Of a stretch of DNA of 64,000 nt, positions 27,928 through 40,600 are shown one piece after another. Below the pieces are notes generated by a model that saw nothing but the letters and a program-made list of their open reading frames with translations, was not told the origin of the DNA and searched no databases. This stretch comes from Armillaria gallica (lineage: Eukaryota > Basidiomycota > Agaricomycetes > Agaricales > Physalacriaceae): the NCBI GenBank assembly GCA_037576215.1, contig JBANDB010000014.1, positions 1,178,001 to 1,242,000 of the forward strand. The letters run 5' to 3'. How positions within the stretch are numbered: position 1 is the first letter of the stretch; the number at the start of each line of letters is the position of its first letter. Made by a program: the position numbers and the translations under genes.

Positions 27928-28644
27928 CTAATTTATGCACGCATTTGATAAGACATCATGAACACCTTTGTAAATCTCCAGGAGGACGGGAAATCGTGGC
28001 AAAATGTTCTAGCATAGGATCAGCACTGGAGTAGAGCATATGTAGACAATGGTGGTTCACCTCAAAAACGACTGCCAGAGATGTCGCTCCAGCCCTGTCT
28101 TGAACAATCACAACGAGGTAGTAGCGTACATTCCAGCCATAAAGACCCTCGTTGATGACCACATCACGAAGAGTAGACAGAGGAATAAATCGCCGAGTGA
28201 CATTTATAGTGAAGGTCTGAAATCCGAACCGCGTTTCGAGTTGGACACCATGGGGAGGAATGACGATGATGGATTCTAAAGGGCCTGAAATTATCACTTG
28301 GAAGCCTCGAAGCCATCAGAGGGTATACCGGAGACCACTTGTGAGCACTTGTGCCATAGAAAAAGAACGGTAGGGATAGCAAACACAAGATAATTCCAAC
28401 TCGAATTCAGTGCCTTCAAATATGGTTAGTTTCGGCACGAAGCAGGTAGGCTGTAAAGACGCACGACTTGCCAGAGTATTGATAAAAGTCCTATTTCTAC
28501 AGTCTCTCGCCAGGGCCATCTATAGCCACCATTCTTGACGCGTCTGCACTTTCGTGTGTTTTCTATCCGATATTCATGAAATCCCTCGGACTTGTATATT
28601 GAGAGTTCGGGGTGAGTGTCGGGAAGGGGATGGCGACGTTGCAT
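27928..28644 (-). CDS. PIG-H, GPI-GlcNAc transferase subunit
   Basis: The spliced protein starts MQRRHPLPDTHPELSIYKS and has two hydrophobic segments, then the PIG-H core ESIIVIPPHGVQLETRFGF, FIPLSTLRDVVINEGLYGW and NVRYYLVVIVQD. After a last intron of about 50 bases the C-terminus reads NILPRFPVLLEIYKGVHDVL, stopping at 27928-27930. PIG-H (yeast Gpi15) is part of the ER complex that transfers GlcNAc to phosphatidylinositol, the first step of GPI-anchor synthesis. If that intron is kept, translation ends earlier, at 27956, without the conserved LPR block, so the spliced form is preferred. Divergent from the GH5 gene by 135 bases. Confidence 0.9.
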
Positions 28645-28779
28645 CGTGAGTGTTCGGTTCAGGATTACCCTTGACCGGGCCGAGCAGCCGCAACGGGACT
28701 TGGTTGGTTTCTTTCATTCACATCGGACTTGCCTTGTCGCTTCTTGAGTTGTTCGCCTTTCTAATCTCGCTCTGCTTTG

Positions 28780-30723
28780 ATGGTTATTCGAACTCATTTC
28801 TTCGCTTATCTTCTCTGGTCATCCCTCCAGAACTCTGTTCGTTCTTCGGATTCTATCTTTTCTTCTCATCTAAGCGGAACATACAACTCTTACGCTTTTG
28901 ATGCCTCAAATACCTCTTATCAAGACACGCAGCTGGACAACGGCAATCAAACAGAGTCATCTGTGGTTTTCTCGGTACCTATTGGATTCAAGTCGAAGCT
29001 AGTAGATCCAGGACTTTCCAATTCGCCATTTTGTGACGATTCTCAATGTTTACGACCGGAATTTCCTTCGTTCGATTATCAAAAGGCGGTCATATACCGT
29101 TATAGACATCAACCTTCCGTCAATTTGGGCTCATGGTAGCGGTCCCTTTTCCTTCTTCCTGGCGAGATATGTGACAACTTCCAGGTTCGTTCACGAGCAA
29201 TGGATGACGCCCTCTATGTTTAAACAAGCTTCCGGAAAACAAATGTCTGAATACGATATTGCGTCTGGCTGCGACTCAATTGCTGATGCCCAGTCACTTC
29301 TGGAAGAACACTGGGACACCTTTATCACCGAGGCTGACTTCGAGTATCTTGCGAGTCTGGGAATCAACACAGTGCGCTTGCCAATAGGATATTGGAACCT
29401 CGGACCGAATTTTTGTACGGGCACACCCTTTGCCGCAGTCGCGGCGGTCTACGAGAATGCGTGGTCGAGAGTGATACGGGCGATTGGATGGGGGTTACTA
29501 TACGGCATTGGCGTTCTGGTTGATCTACACGGAGCACCTGGAAGCCAAAATGGACAACCTCATTCTGGCATCTCTGACGGGCTGACGGGCCTCTTTTCTG
29601 ACCCGGATAATTGGACCAAGGCACAGGACGTTCTGATATTTCTGGCGGAGCAGCTCTGCAACGGTACGCTCATACATTACTGTCAAATCGATTCTGATGA
29701 AGTTCCAGTAACCAATGTCGTTGGTATAGAGCTTCTGAACGAACCTCAAGATAGTGACGCTCTGGCTCACTTTTGTGAGTCAAGCAGAGGCGACAAAGCA
29801 CATATAAATACTCAAGATTCTTCTAGATACGGAAACGATAGATAGGATAAGAAACGTGTCTTCAAGTACCGCAAGCCTTCCCATCTACATCCACGATGGG
29901 TTCAATCTTAACCGCTACAGTGACTACGTCTCTCAAAGAAGCGATTTCGTCGTGCAAGACAGTCATCAGTACTATGTTTATACACCCTCGGACGCCTCCG
30001 AACCTGCTTCGTCTCACACTGCTGACATCAAATCACAAGTACACGACATACTCTCAAACGCTTCATGCCATCAACATGGAGACCTTTATATCGGAGAATG
30101 GTCCTGTGCGCTAACTCCGGAGAGCCTTGGACAAGAAAGCGATCCAAACTGGTCTCGGAGAGATTTCTGCACCGCACAAATGCAAGTTTTCAACAGTGAT
30201 GCCTCAGGATGGGCATTTTGGTGTGAGTTTCTTCTGTCATGAACCCGTGTTACTTTAGATTTAACGGCTTGTAGCTTACAAGAAAGAGAATTGTATGGAT
30301 GATCGAGGATGGTGTTTTCGAGCTGCCGTTGGGACCTGCCTACCGTCAAATTTCTTTTTCTATTGCAACAAACCCTTGTCGGGTCAACATATCCAGTCGG
30401 TCGAGCGTATGCTATCATGCACAACAACTGAAATGGACCTCCCTGGACGCGACCTTACACAAAACCAAACGGAGACTACTGCTCAAGATACGCAATACGA
30501 CTGTTCTGCATCAAGTAGCAGCCAGGGAGATGATGAAAAAACTGGATATTGTGACGGTTTAGCGACAGCGCAGAAATTCGCTTTGTATGACTCCAAACTG
30601 GGCTTCATTCAGCAATACATCACGGACATCGTTGGAGGGGACAGGAGCGATACCTATCGCGCGTTATTTGTGGAAGGGCTTTTGGCTGGGGAACAGATGG
30701 TGTCAAACCTATGTCCACTTTGA
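28780..30723 (+). CDS. GH5 glycoside hydrolase, exo-beta-1,3-glucanase-like
   Basis: The product starts at ATG 28780 with a hydrophobic leader (FFAYLLWSSLQ) suggesting secretion. The catalytic domain shows VNLGSWFVHEQWM, LGINTVRLPIGYWNL, GVLVDLHGAPGSQNGQ then HSGISDG, the acid/base Glu in GIELLNEPQ, and the nucleophile Glu in LYIGEWSCAL. The order and spacing match fungal GH5 exo-1,3-glucanases (Exg1-type), which trim cell-wall beta-1,3-glucan. After the barrel comes a Cys-rich segment (ENCMDDRGWCFRAAVGTCLP) and a Ser-rich tail ending at 30721-30723. Introns of about 50 bases near 29140, 29775 and 30220 were inferred. Both catalytic residues are present. Substrate is inferred. Confidence 0.87.
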
Positions 30724-30924
30724 AGGAAAGATACATATTTTCGATACGGGATATAATGAGGGCTTCGTCGCGATGTAATATTATACAGTTGGATTATCGC
30801 ACTATGATATGGTAGAGGTTATAAGAATGGCTTTGATTATGTATGACTTGATGGAATATTAGGTGTTTCGTGAAAGGTCTGATTTGGCATGAAGTTGTTT
30901 GATGTGCCACGTTCCTGATCAGAG

Positions 30925-32373
30925 ATGACCATCCTCCGCTTGCAAGTTGACCGAATACGTTCCCTACTCTTAGACAACAGATACTTTTGGATTCTCGCCA
31001 TCCTTGCCATTGCCTCAGATGCATTTCTTACCGGTCTCATCGTTCGTTTTGTTCCCTGTGAGTCCTTCGTATTCTCTGTGGAACGATATTAACCAGCACC
31101 TTCAGATACAGAGATTGACTGGGAAACCTACATGATACAAGTTGAGACGTATATGAAGGGACAACACGACTACTCCCGAATATCTGGCCCAACAGGACCT
31201 CTTGTGTGAGTTTACTACCCATGAAGCGTGAATTGTTCCAACGTAACCAAAATAATAGCTATCCAGCTGGACACGTTTACGTTCACCAATTTCTCCATTC
31301 CATCTGCGACTCTGGAAAGAACATCAAGCTAGCCCAATACATCTATTCAGGCTTATACTTGCTTTCCCTTGTATTGTCATGCGCCATCTACAGGCAGGCC
31401 GGGGCGTCGAATTGGGTGGTTCTCCTGTTGCCTCTGAGCAAGCGTCTCCATTCCATCTATGTCCTGCGTCTGTTCAATGACTGCTGGTCGGTCGTGGCCA
31501 TGCAAGCAGCGGTATTAGCGTATCAGTTGGGCAACGATGATATTGGTACCATGTTCTTCAGGTATGCTGTCATCGTTCCGTTGCTCATTCTCATTGTTTT
31601 TGTCTAGTGCTGCACTGTCCGTCAAGATGTCGATAATACTGTACCTTCCGGGGCTTCTTGTCATCTTCTTCAAAAGAAGAGGATTTGTCTACACCATTCG
31701 AAAGCTCTCCTTCATTTTCGCCACGCAGGTCCTTTTTGCGTTTCCTTTCATTCGAAATAACTGGAGAGAGTATGTTCAAGGGGCCTTTGATTTGTCGCGC
31801 GTGTTTCTCTACAAGTGGACGGTAAACTGGCGAATGGTCTCTGAAGAAACGTTTTTAAGCCCTCAGTGGAGAAGAGCACTGTTACTAGGACATGTCTGTA
31901 CGCTCATCGCCTTTGGATGGAATCGGTGGTGTAAACGGGATGGTGGAGTACCTCAAGTCCTTTTACGAGGTTTACGACGTCCTACCCTTCCTGCAAGTCT
32001 GATCCCAGTGACAGCAGAATGTGAGCTCAGAGATTGTCTCCATTCTATCGAAGCTAAAATTGACCTAGCTATCGCTACTATTCTGTTCACTTCCAATCTC
32101 ATCGGTATCCTCTTCGCAAGATCCCTTCACTACCAGTTCTATTGTTGGTATGCGCAACAGCTCCCCTTTTTAACTTGGAAGACGCGGTATCCTTTAGCGG
32201 TCAAGTGCATATTCTTTCAAATCAGTTGGTACAGAAACTGATCATGCGTACAGGCTTGCCCTTCTCGTAGGCGTAGAGTATGCATGGAATGTTTTCCCTT
32301 CAACCAATGCATCGTCTACTATCTTACTTATATCAAACGCTCTCCTTCTTACTGGGTTATATGTATCTGAGTA
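30925..32373 (+). CDS. ALG3: ALG3, dolichyl-P-Man:Man5GlcNAc2-PP-dolichol alpha-1,3-mannosyltransferase
   Basis: ER multi-pass mannosyltransferase that adds the first luminal mannose to the N-glycan precursor. The sequence shows [19 protein letters not shown], the family block [64 protein letters not shown]-like [19 protein letters not shown], and [14 protein letters not shown] near the C-terminus. It ends [11 protein letters not shown] at 32371-32373. Many hydrophobic helices fit the usual 10-11 TM topology. It starts at ATG 30925; about five introns. Neighbour of a GH5 wall enzyme and of PIG-H; the shared context is ER/cell-wall glycan work. Confidence 0.93.
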
Positions 32374-32469
32374 GACTCTCCAAAAAAGATGTGAATAAAA
32401 AAATTAGTGTGATGACATCATCGCCGTTTACTAGTACTGACGAAGTTTGTTACTGCCATCACACGCAAC

Positions 32470-33479
32470 ATGGCCAAAAAATCTAAGACTCAAGGGAAAT
32501 CTACTAAGCAGACGCAGCAATCGACCGTGCAGCCGTCGTCTTCTGAAGGAATAGAGCTTCCAATTATCTCCCCCAAACGTCATCTTGAATGCCAAGTGCT
32601 CTTAGAGAATCAGATTCTTCTCGTTGATGTACGCAACTGTCTTTTCAGTCATAGCTCATACAGTACACTCACGATGTCTATAGAATTTTCTTTCAGCCCC
32701 GGAATGTAAGGCGATAGCACAGTTCATAGATAACCTACCTCTGGAACTCACTCCCCCAAAACGGCGCGGAGAGGCGGTAAGGGTAAACTGTAAGTATATA
32801 TTCTGTTTTCCTATTGTGTCCAGAGAATTGACCACGTCCTGTAAGACCGTTTCAGTGTAACCTCTCCTAATTTCGCGCAACGTTTACACGGCCTACTTGT
32901 TCCTCATCTCCCACTGTTTCCGCCACCAGCACCAGCTGGCTCTGCTCTTCCCCCTCGAGAACCACATTCCTTCAACTCTAACATACGTTTCTATAAGTAT
33001 ACCCCGTCTCAGCACTTTGGGTTAGTGTCCACTGTCGTATTCCGTTGATCTAGTTTCATGAAATACTTATCACCATGGTATTCAGTCCTCATTACGACGA
33101 TTCTGTGCGAGATGCCATAACAGGTGCAAAATCCGAATGGACCCTCTTGATCTATCTATCTGGGGTCGAGGACGGTGTACAAGGCGGAGAGGTATTCCCT
33201 TGATCGGTAGCTTTGAACTCGGCAATACTGATGCTCATTCCCTAGACAATATTTTACAAGGATGAGAAATGCAGGCGTGATGAAACTACGGTTGCTCCTC
33301 TCAACCGAGGTACAGCTCTCTTGCATCGGTGCGTTGCCGTTTGAGCTCTCTGTCCTTGATATTGCTTAACCGTGACGTTCGCTTGCAGACACGGTCAAGA
33401 CTGTTTGCTGCACGAAGGTTCAGAAGTAGTCAAGGGAACGAAATACGTCTTGCGATCAGACTTGATGTTCAAGCTGTAG
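32470..33479 (+). CDS. 2-oxoglutarate/Fe(II) dioxygenase, prolyl 4-hydroxylase-like
   Basis: N-terminal Lys/Gln/Ser-rich stretch (MAKKSKTQGKSTKQTQQ), then the double-stranded beta-helix fold: the iron ligands HYDDSV (His-x-Asp, about 33090) and the distal His with the 2OG-binding basic residue in RHGQDCLLHEGSEVVKGTKY. The core also includes NIRFYKYTPSQHF, TLLIYLSGVEDGVQGGE and NRGTALLH. It ends YVLRSDLMFKL at 33477-33479. Prolyl hydroxylase-like dioxygenases hydroxylate protein side chains; the substrate is not visible here. No signal peptide, so cytosolic or nuclear. About six short introns; intact ligand set. Confidence 0.83.
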
Positions 33480-33631
33480 AAGCCTCTTGTCGACCCCCTA
33501 TGTAGAATGTTGCCTTGATAGAATGCTTACCATAATCACATAATTGATAACAATAAGATAACCAACAAGAATATACAATCTCCTTAGTGTCGCTCGACCA
33601 CACTTGTACACCGTATGCATTAACGATAAGA

Positions 33632-35707
33632 TTAATCTTCGTCTTCGTCCGCCTCATCATCTGCGCCGATAGACGCAGCTCTGGCCAACCCTGCGCTGAT
33701 CACTTCAATCTCATCCAGGTCCCGCTCCAGATCCACCGGCTCGCATCCCTCCTCCGCAATGCCCACACCACCCATAGAGTTCGTAACGATATCCCTCAGC
33801 CTTCCAACTTCGCTCCTAAGACGTCTGATTTCCTCATCCCTCCGCTCAACCCGTCCTTTGAGGAGCCTGATATAGTCGTTACCACATATTAGCAATTGCA
33901 GCTTGCTCACGCCCTTATTTGGACCTTCTCCACCGGCTTTAGGAGGTCCCCGTGGCGGTAGGGCGCCTGGAAGCAAAGGCTCGTCTAGTGGGTATTTATC
34001 GTCTGACGGAAGGGGTATCGGCGGCAGCAAGCCACGCAAGTCATCGAAGGTGGTCTTCAGGGAATCTCGACGCTTCTGCTCAGCGGCCTTATGTGACGTT
34101 TTACGGACCTGAACAACGGGGGCGGTACTTTTCGTAGAAGACGGAGCAGGCCCTGTGGTAGAACCAGCTAGTGAAAAGATGAGAAGAGTGAGACCGAGCA
34201 ATAGACAAAACTTACCGGGAAGGATAGGCTTCAAAGCAGGCGACGAGCCTACCGATCCCCGTTTCATAGATTTGGTTCTTTGGTGTATTGCTGCTGCAGA
34301 GGCTGACGTTTTTGAAGGCGCTTTGCCCTTCAAGTCGACAGCACCATCTTTTGATGCAAGGGTATTATTGCTAGAATTGACACCAAGCCTGCCAAGGTTC
34401 ATGATACTCGCAGGTGTCACAGGTGTGATGGTTGGTGGAGGGTTCTCCGCAGACATATTAGGTATTGACGTTTGGTTCATCGTGGGGGCAGCTGGAGGCG
34501 GCATTGCCAAATCCACGGGAGAAGGAGAATCTCCGACGATTTCGTTGCTGACAATGCTACCATTTCTGGATCGTGTGGACCGGAGAAGGGGTGTGGAATT
34601 GGTAGAACGTGAACCTCGAGGATTTGTCGTTCTCTTGGTCATAATGGTAGAACTCGCATTACTGAAAGGCCGGATGGCGGGAGATTGCTTCTTCCGTGAC
34701 GGTTTCGAAGACGACTCGTCACCGCTTGAGGATGCCGTGCGTTTGTTGGAAGAAGTTTGGCGTCGAGAGAAATTAGAATGGTGCTGCTCAGCACCAAGCC
34801 AAGGGCTAGTCAAGGGAGATATGTCGACGTCAATGTCTCCGTGATGTGGGGGATGAGATGGGCTGGATCGAAAGGCAATGTGGGCAGGGGCAGAAGTGGA
34901 TCCGCGTGGGGCGTTGAACTGGGAGGGGATAGAGTGGCTGGGTACGGGAGTCATGACTGAATCGCCATAACTATCTTGGGAAGAAGGCTCTAAATAATTT
35001 AGAATCATAGGCGACACATATTCTATGGGCTGTGCTTGAGCGCGAAGCTCAGCGGAAGAACCTGCAGTCGTTCTCAGCAGAGCAGTCATGATATTGAAGA
35101 CTGAATCGAACCTGGAGTTGGTAATCCATGATGATAGGGATTGGGTTGCTGTTGTTCCCGTATTGGTTCTTGAACAGGGGTGGTGTCTGTGCGTATTCCC
35201 GTCGTCTGTCCACTGATAATCGCAATCTATCCAGAAAAAAATAGAATCAGAACTTTCATCTTAAAGGGCTTGTTTGAATGAAAAATGCATGGCCAGTCTC
35301 CAATAAGAAAAGATCCTCTTCATCACCGCCCGAATCGAGAGACTTACCTGTTGCTGGAAGATCTGGTTTTGCAGTTGTTGCAGTTGTTGAAGTTGAGCTA
35401 GCTTGAACTGCTGCTCCATGAGTAGCTGTGGGCTCGTCGCGCCAGTATTGGTGCTGAACTGGGGCTGAGAGGGGGACGTTGGAGATATATCGTTGGGGCT
35501 GTTGATTCCCTGCAGCGACATCAGGTTCCCGAGCATCTCCATGTCCATCTGTGAAGGCATAGTTGCGCTCGTCATCATCAGTTGAGGCTGTTGAGAATTC
35601 ATTGAAGGCGACATGATGCCTAGGTCGCCACCATTCTGCAACGATTCGAGGTCGAAGAAAGGCGAGAGGTAATCCTTCTGCTGCTGGTCATCAATGTGGG
35701 CGTCCAT
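33632..35707 (-). CDS. bHLH transcription factor
   Basis: Long protein with a Gln-rich N-terminus (KLAQLQQLQQLQNQIFQQQ) and a Ser/Pro-rich middle. The C-terminal basic helix-loop-helix has basic region SHKAAEQKRRDSLK with the His-Glu-Arg pattern of E-box (CACGTG-type) binders, helix 1 TFDDLRGLLPPIPLP, a long loop of about 35 residues rich in Pro/Gly, and helix 2 VSKLQLLICGNDYIRLLKGR, continuing into a short heptad-like zipper (EEIRRLRSEVGRLRDIV). An acidic tail ends DDEADEDED at 33632. Start ATG 35707. One intron (near 34166-34213) has no in-frame stop, so its retention would keep the frame. Target genes unknown. Confidence 0.86.
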
Positions 35708-35990
35708 CGTCGTGTCGTGGTCGTGGTCGCACTCGTGGGCGTTGTGCTCACCGAAAGAGCAAGAGGAAAGTGGAAATTGCTCAACCCTACATTCGGAACT
35801 TCGGATGGACCCCGAGGACCCCGAAAATAGATCGGCCCCGACTTCCGACAGCGCCTGAAATTTTTATGCTAGTGCATTCTAGTGTTATCGGTATTGAATT
35901 ATGGTACAGCTACACATACATACCGACAGGGACAGAGCACATGAAATGGCCAATGCGGGTAAATAATCTAATTGACCAGTGTAAGAGATG

Positions 35991-37547
35991 TCACTTGCGC
36001 TTACTTTTCTTGTGCCGCTGAGGTATGCCAGCCTCCACAACATCGTCGTCCCTGTCTCCGTCGTCACGAGAGTACCCCTCTCCACCACGTGCATATCCCT
36101 CTCCACCTCGCCGCCGTTTGCGACCACCATCCTTCGAACTCTGTTCCTTGAGTTCACTGACTGCAACTCTTCCAGCTTCATTGACCCGCTCCTTGAGCAG
36201 TGCTATCTCTTCCGCATCCGTGGGCCAGAGATCCATCTTGGTCCCGATAACCTGTTCAATACGCTGCAGCAGTTCCACATCGTATTGTGTTACCAACGTA
36301 ATTGCTTTGCCGGCACGACCAGCTCGGGCAGTACGTCCAACACGGTGGATGTAATCTTTCGAATGGGTGGGAATGTCAAAATTGATAACAATGTCGACGG
36401 ACGGGATATCCAGCCCTCTAAAAACCGCGTTAATGACTTATGCAGGCGAGGGCTTAAGAACATACCGGCTAGCAACGTCGGTGGCTACGAGGATGCTGCG
36501 TCCGCCGCTTTTGAATTTCCCTAGAGCTCCAAGTCGTTGACTTTGGGTAAGCTTTCCATGTAATGGAACCGCAGGGAACCCAAGCGTCCGAAGGATGATA
36601 GAGACCCTATGTGTAGGTGAGCTCGGTTTCTAGCCAAGACACTGCATAACCTACCTAGCTGCGTCGTGCACTGTTCGCGTAAAGACAATCATTGAATTTT
36701 GTGATTGTGAGTTTGCTAGAGAAATGAGATATGTATCTTTATCTTTTAGAGGCATCAGACAGTAGTATTGCAGCAACGTTGAGACCGTCTGATATCTTAT
36801 CCAGAAGTCAGTAATTGAAGTAGGTTAATAAAATGAGAATATACTTTGATGATGCCTCAACCCGTACGGGATTCTGCAAACTTGCTCTTTGCAACTTCTC
36901 GACTTTAGTCGTCATTGTGGCGGAAAAGAGATATGTTGTCCTCTCTTTCGGTATGACCCTCAATATTTTGTCGATTGCAGGTCCGAAATCCATATCCAAG
37001 AGACGATCCGCCTCGTCCAAAACCTGTTTTCGATCAGCTAACATAGAAGGGAGCACATGAGAGTACTTGCCAGGTATTTAAGGCTTCTAAGGTTAAAGCC
37101 CTTCGTGTTCTCCAAATGATAACTCAAACGTCCGGGGGTAGCAACAATGATGTGGGGTCGTTTTGCCAGAGCCACAGACTGTGATATCGTGTCAACCCCA
37201 CCAATCAAAACCGCACAACGGGCACCCATAGCTGAACCCAGAGCTTCGAATTGTTCGGATATTTGGAAGGCGAGCTCGCGCGTGGGCGCTATTACACAAG
37301 CGAAGAGGCCTTTGGGGTCATCCCAGAGTTTTTGCAGGATGGGCAGAGCAAAAGCTGCCGTCTTTCCCGAGCCAGTAGCAGCTACACCAATGATATCTCG
37401 TCCCTCGAGAGCTGGTGGTAATGCTTGAACCTGGATGGCGGTTGGCGTGGTAAATTTCATCTGCTCCACTGCTTGCAGCAGTGGGTCGATGAGACCAAGG
37501 GACTTGAAGGAGGCATTAGAAGTCTCGGCTTCCTCTGGGGATGGCAT
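35991..37547 (-). CDS. RRP3: DEAD-box RNA helicase, RRP3/DDX47 type (rRNA processing)
   Basis: The motif set is complete: Q motif region [90 protein letters not shown] and [13 protein letters not shown]. The N-terminus [19 protein letters not shown] is short, as in DDX47/Rrp3, which works in 18S rRNA maturation in the nucleolus. The C-terminal tail is Arg/Gly/Glu-rich with tandem [14 protein letters not shown] and a final basic KKSKRK. Five introns of about 50 bases. Head-to-head with TRAPPC10: the start codons are 95 bases apart. Confidence 0.92.
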
Positions 37548-37642
37548 GGTCGACGAGACTCAACGTCGTCTTGAGGAGAAAAGTGAAGCTGCCGGCCGGA
37601 CCGTGTTTTTCCCAGGGGCTGCCCTTTTTGGCGGAGACGATC

Positions 37643-40600
37643 ATGACTTCTGGCCAGCCCGTGCTGGTTTCGTATTCTGGCTCGCCATTCTTTCTTTCTT
37701 CTCCGAGCTGGACTCAGATACAGCATGCATTCAACTCCCAGCTCCCTCTACGAAATATCCATTGGAAGTCCTCCTCCAGGACGTCGCTTCGAACTATACA
37801 AGAACTCAACGTTACCCTAGTAAATCTGGATTCGATTCGCGACGAACATACCTCTCAAGTACCTATCAACTTGCTCGAAAAGCCGCTCTTGAATATATAC
37901 GTCGTAAACTGTGAGGTGATACTTGACGCTAACCTCACGCACCGGATACCGTGCTCACTTGCCGCAGGATGCCGATCTTGAATCATACCGAAACACCGTA
38001 AAGAAGCAGGTCAAGGACTGGCACGCCTCCGTCACCTCGCGGAAGAACCAAGAGTGGCTGATCCTCCAAATTGTCAAACCCGACGCGAAGGCGCCGACAG
38101 GCACCTTTCTGAAATTGAAGGGCTCTGTTCTAGACAAACTGAGAGCTGATTTCAATGCGGACAAACGAGATAGGTATGTATCTGTTTTAAACATGGCGTG
38201 CATGGTGCTCACGCCATACTAGATGCGTTCAAGTATCTTGGTCAAGCACACAAGACAGCCCTATCGCATGGGGAGAGTTTCTCAATAAACTCAAAGATGG
38301 CATCTCCTCTGCATTTGATACCGCTGTGTTGCAGAAAGAAGACGATATCAAACGGTCCGAGGGTCAACGCCTGATGCCCGGGTGGAATTTCTGTACCTTC
38401 TTCATACTAAAGGTGTGCCTACATGCTATCATACCCCTCAAAGTAGCTCAAGGATCCGCAGGAAAGTCTCGCCAGTTCATTCGAGGGGATGAATCTCGTC
38501 TCCGAGGCATTATTGCAGTACGATGAGCTCGAAGCCTCGTTCTATCAGGTGCTGAGGGAGAAGAATCTATCATGGTTTGGAACTCTGATCACACCAGGAC
38601 CTAAAGATGATTCAAGTCCTCTTTTGTCTATCTCCAAGAAGCCTTATCGCGATCTCATCCTTGCCAACACGATATCTGTCTTTGACTTTCGAACCTACCT
38701 TCTTACTCGTCAATGTGAATTACTGGCGCAATACGGCCGTCTTCCTGAAGTCTGTCGAAGAGTGGGAGCATTTCTCGGCGCTTTTGGTAGGCGATTAAGG
38801 GAGATGGAGGTGAATATGCCTAACTTTTCTATGGCTTGCGACTGACACTTGGCTAGGAAACTCTCCCATTACATTTTGTAGAGTCTTGGATCTATTCGTC
38901 GGCCCTGAGCGTCGTAGAGAGGTGTGATTCTTGGCAATCCGGCTTGAAGGCCGACGAAAAGAAGCTCGCCCCATTTTACGCTGGTAAAGGCGAGCTCCTT
39001 GAACTTGCACGAAGTCAAGTGCGTCGACGCTGTTCTTTTTTCATGCTGTTTCTCAACGTGCTTGTCAGTTGGACACACTTGGCATGAAGAGCCAGCATCT
39101 GCCTTGTCGCCCGCCTTTTTCCAGCGTGTCTGACGCGTCGGTGAAGTTGAGCGAGACATCGTCATCACAGACGATCAGCAATGACCATTTATTGAAGGCT
39201 CTAGAGGACAAGGAAGCCTTTTACGACCTCTATATCAGTATCACCAATCGCGCCATCGACATGTACGCCAAAGCAGGTCGCCGAAAGTTTGCCCTCAAAT
39301 TGCACGGAAGTCTAGCTGCCCTTGACGTGTAAGCAAGCACGTTGTCTTCGAAGGAGTCATGTCACTCAAGTTTGGTCTAGCCATCGGGGTCGACTGTCTA
39401 CGGCATTGACAACGTATACCTCCCTACCCGCGCATTATGCGCCACATAAATGGACGTCGCTGCAATCTCTGATGCTCTCCCGTGCTCTAGACATCCACGA
39501 GTCTCTCGAGAAGCCCAAGGACAGAGAATGGATACACATCCTTCTTTCCTTCCTTTGCATATACATCGAGAGTGGTGCCGAGCTGCTGCTGTGTGAACAG
39601 GATGCGCATGCGTACGTCAGTCGACTTGTCGGGGAGCTGGAGAGTGCTGCTTCTGAGCTTGACCAAGGTATTTATGTATTTTTTCCCTGTCTTTATAGTA
39701 CTGAGTATTTTTAGATCTGGTACATACAGACTTTGCAGCGATTACTGTTCATACACCTTCAGATGCCAGGCCGGCCGAGGACAGGGATGGATACGTTTTG
39801 GATACGGTGCTGCAAAACCATCTGCCCTGCGTGAGTCGCGACCTCTATGTGTTATGTGTAAGGTGTTAAAACTCTGGCAGGATGTGCCAATTGAACAAGT
39901 CTGCGTTGTTCTATCTGGGGCGGATGCTTGTCGACTCAAGTTTACTGTCCCATGCGAGTCATTACGGCCAGGGAAAACGACTATGACTCTGTTCTGTCCG
40001 GTAAGCAAACGGGTGCATGGGTATGAATCCAACTTGAATACACACTAGACACCGCTCTCTGGGACATACCTCCTGGATACGAGCGAAGTGAGGGTGTCCC
40101 GACTCGTCTTCCAACAGATATATCGAAAACCAATCAAAGTTTCGAAATCCGTCAAGGACAAGGCCACCCTGGTGCGCCTCCCTCGAGACCCGCTAGCGAT
40201 GAATGTCCGGGTCAACCTACCAAGACTGAGTACGTCCGCCGCGCCAGTTGCGATAACCTAACCTACTTATTACCTCCGCACAGTCCTTCTCGGGAGTCCT
40301 TCCATCGTGGTCAACGTGCTCACCGGGCGAAATGAAATCGTCTCGATGACGATCCGTTTGTCGTCGCCATCCGCAACGTTCCAGTGCAAGGACGTTTCTT
40401 TAGAATCAGGTCCTGTCGGAGAAATGACAGGTGGGGATGACGGTGTTATTATGCTTTCAGGGGTAGGGAGGGATGAGAGTGTATCTGTTTGTGTGCCTCA
40501 TTCCGAGGTATCGGGGGCGTATGGAATGGTGAGAGATCGTGATTGGTTCGCGGTCTGTTATTGACTCGATGAAAACAGAAAGTGCATGTCGAGGTCGAGT

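Noticed and set aside
33469..33660. Minus-strand frame at the end of the dioxygenase gene
   Set aside because: Overlaps the dioxygenase stop and the bHLH stop with no motif; 3'-flank sequence.
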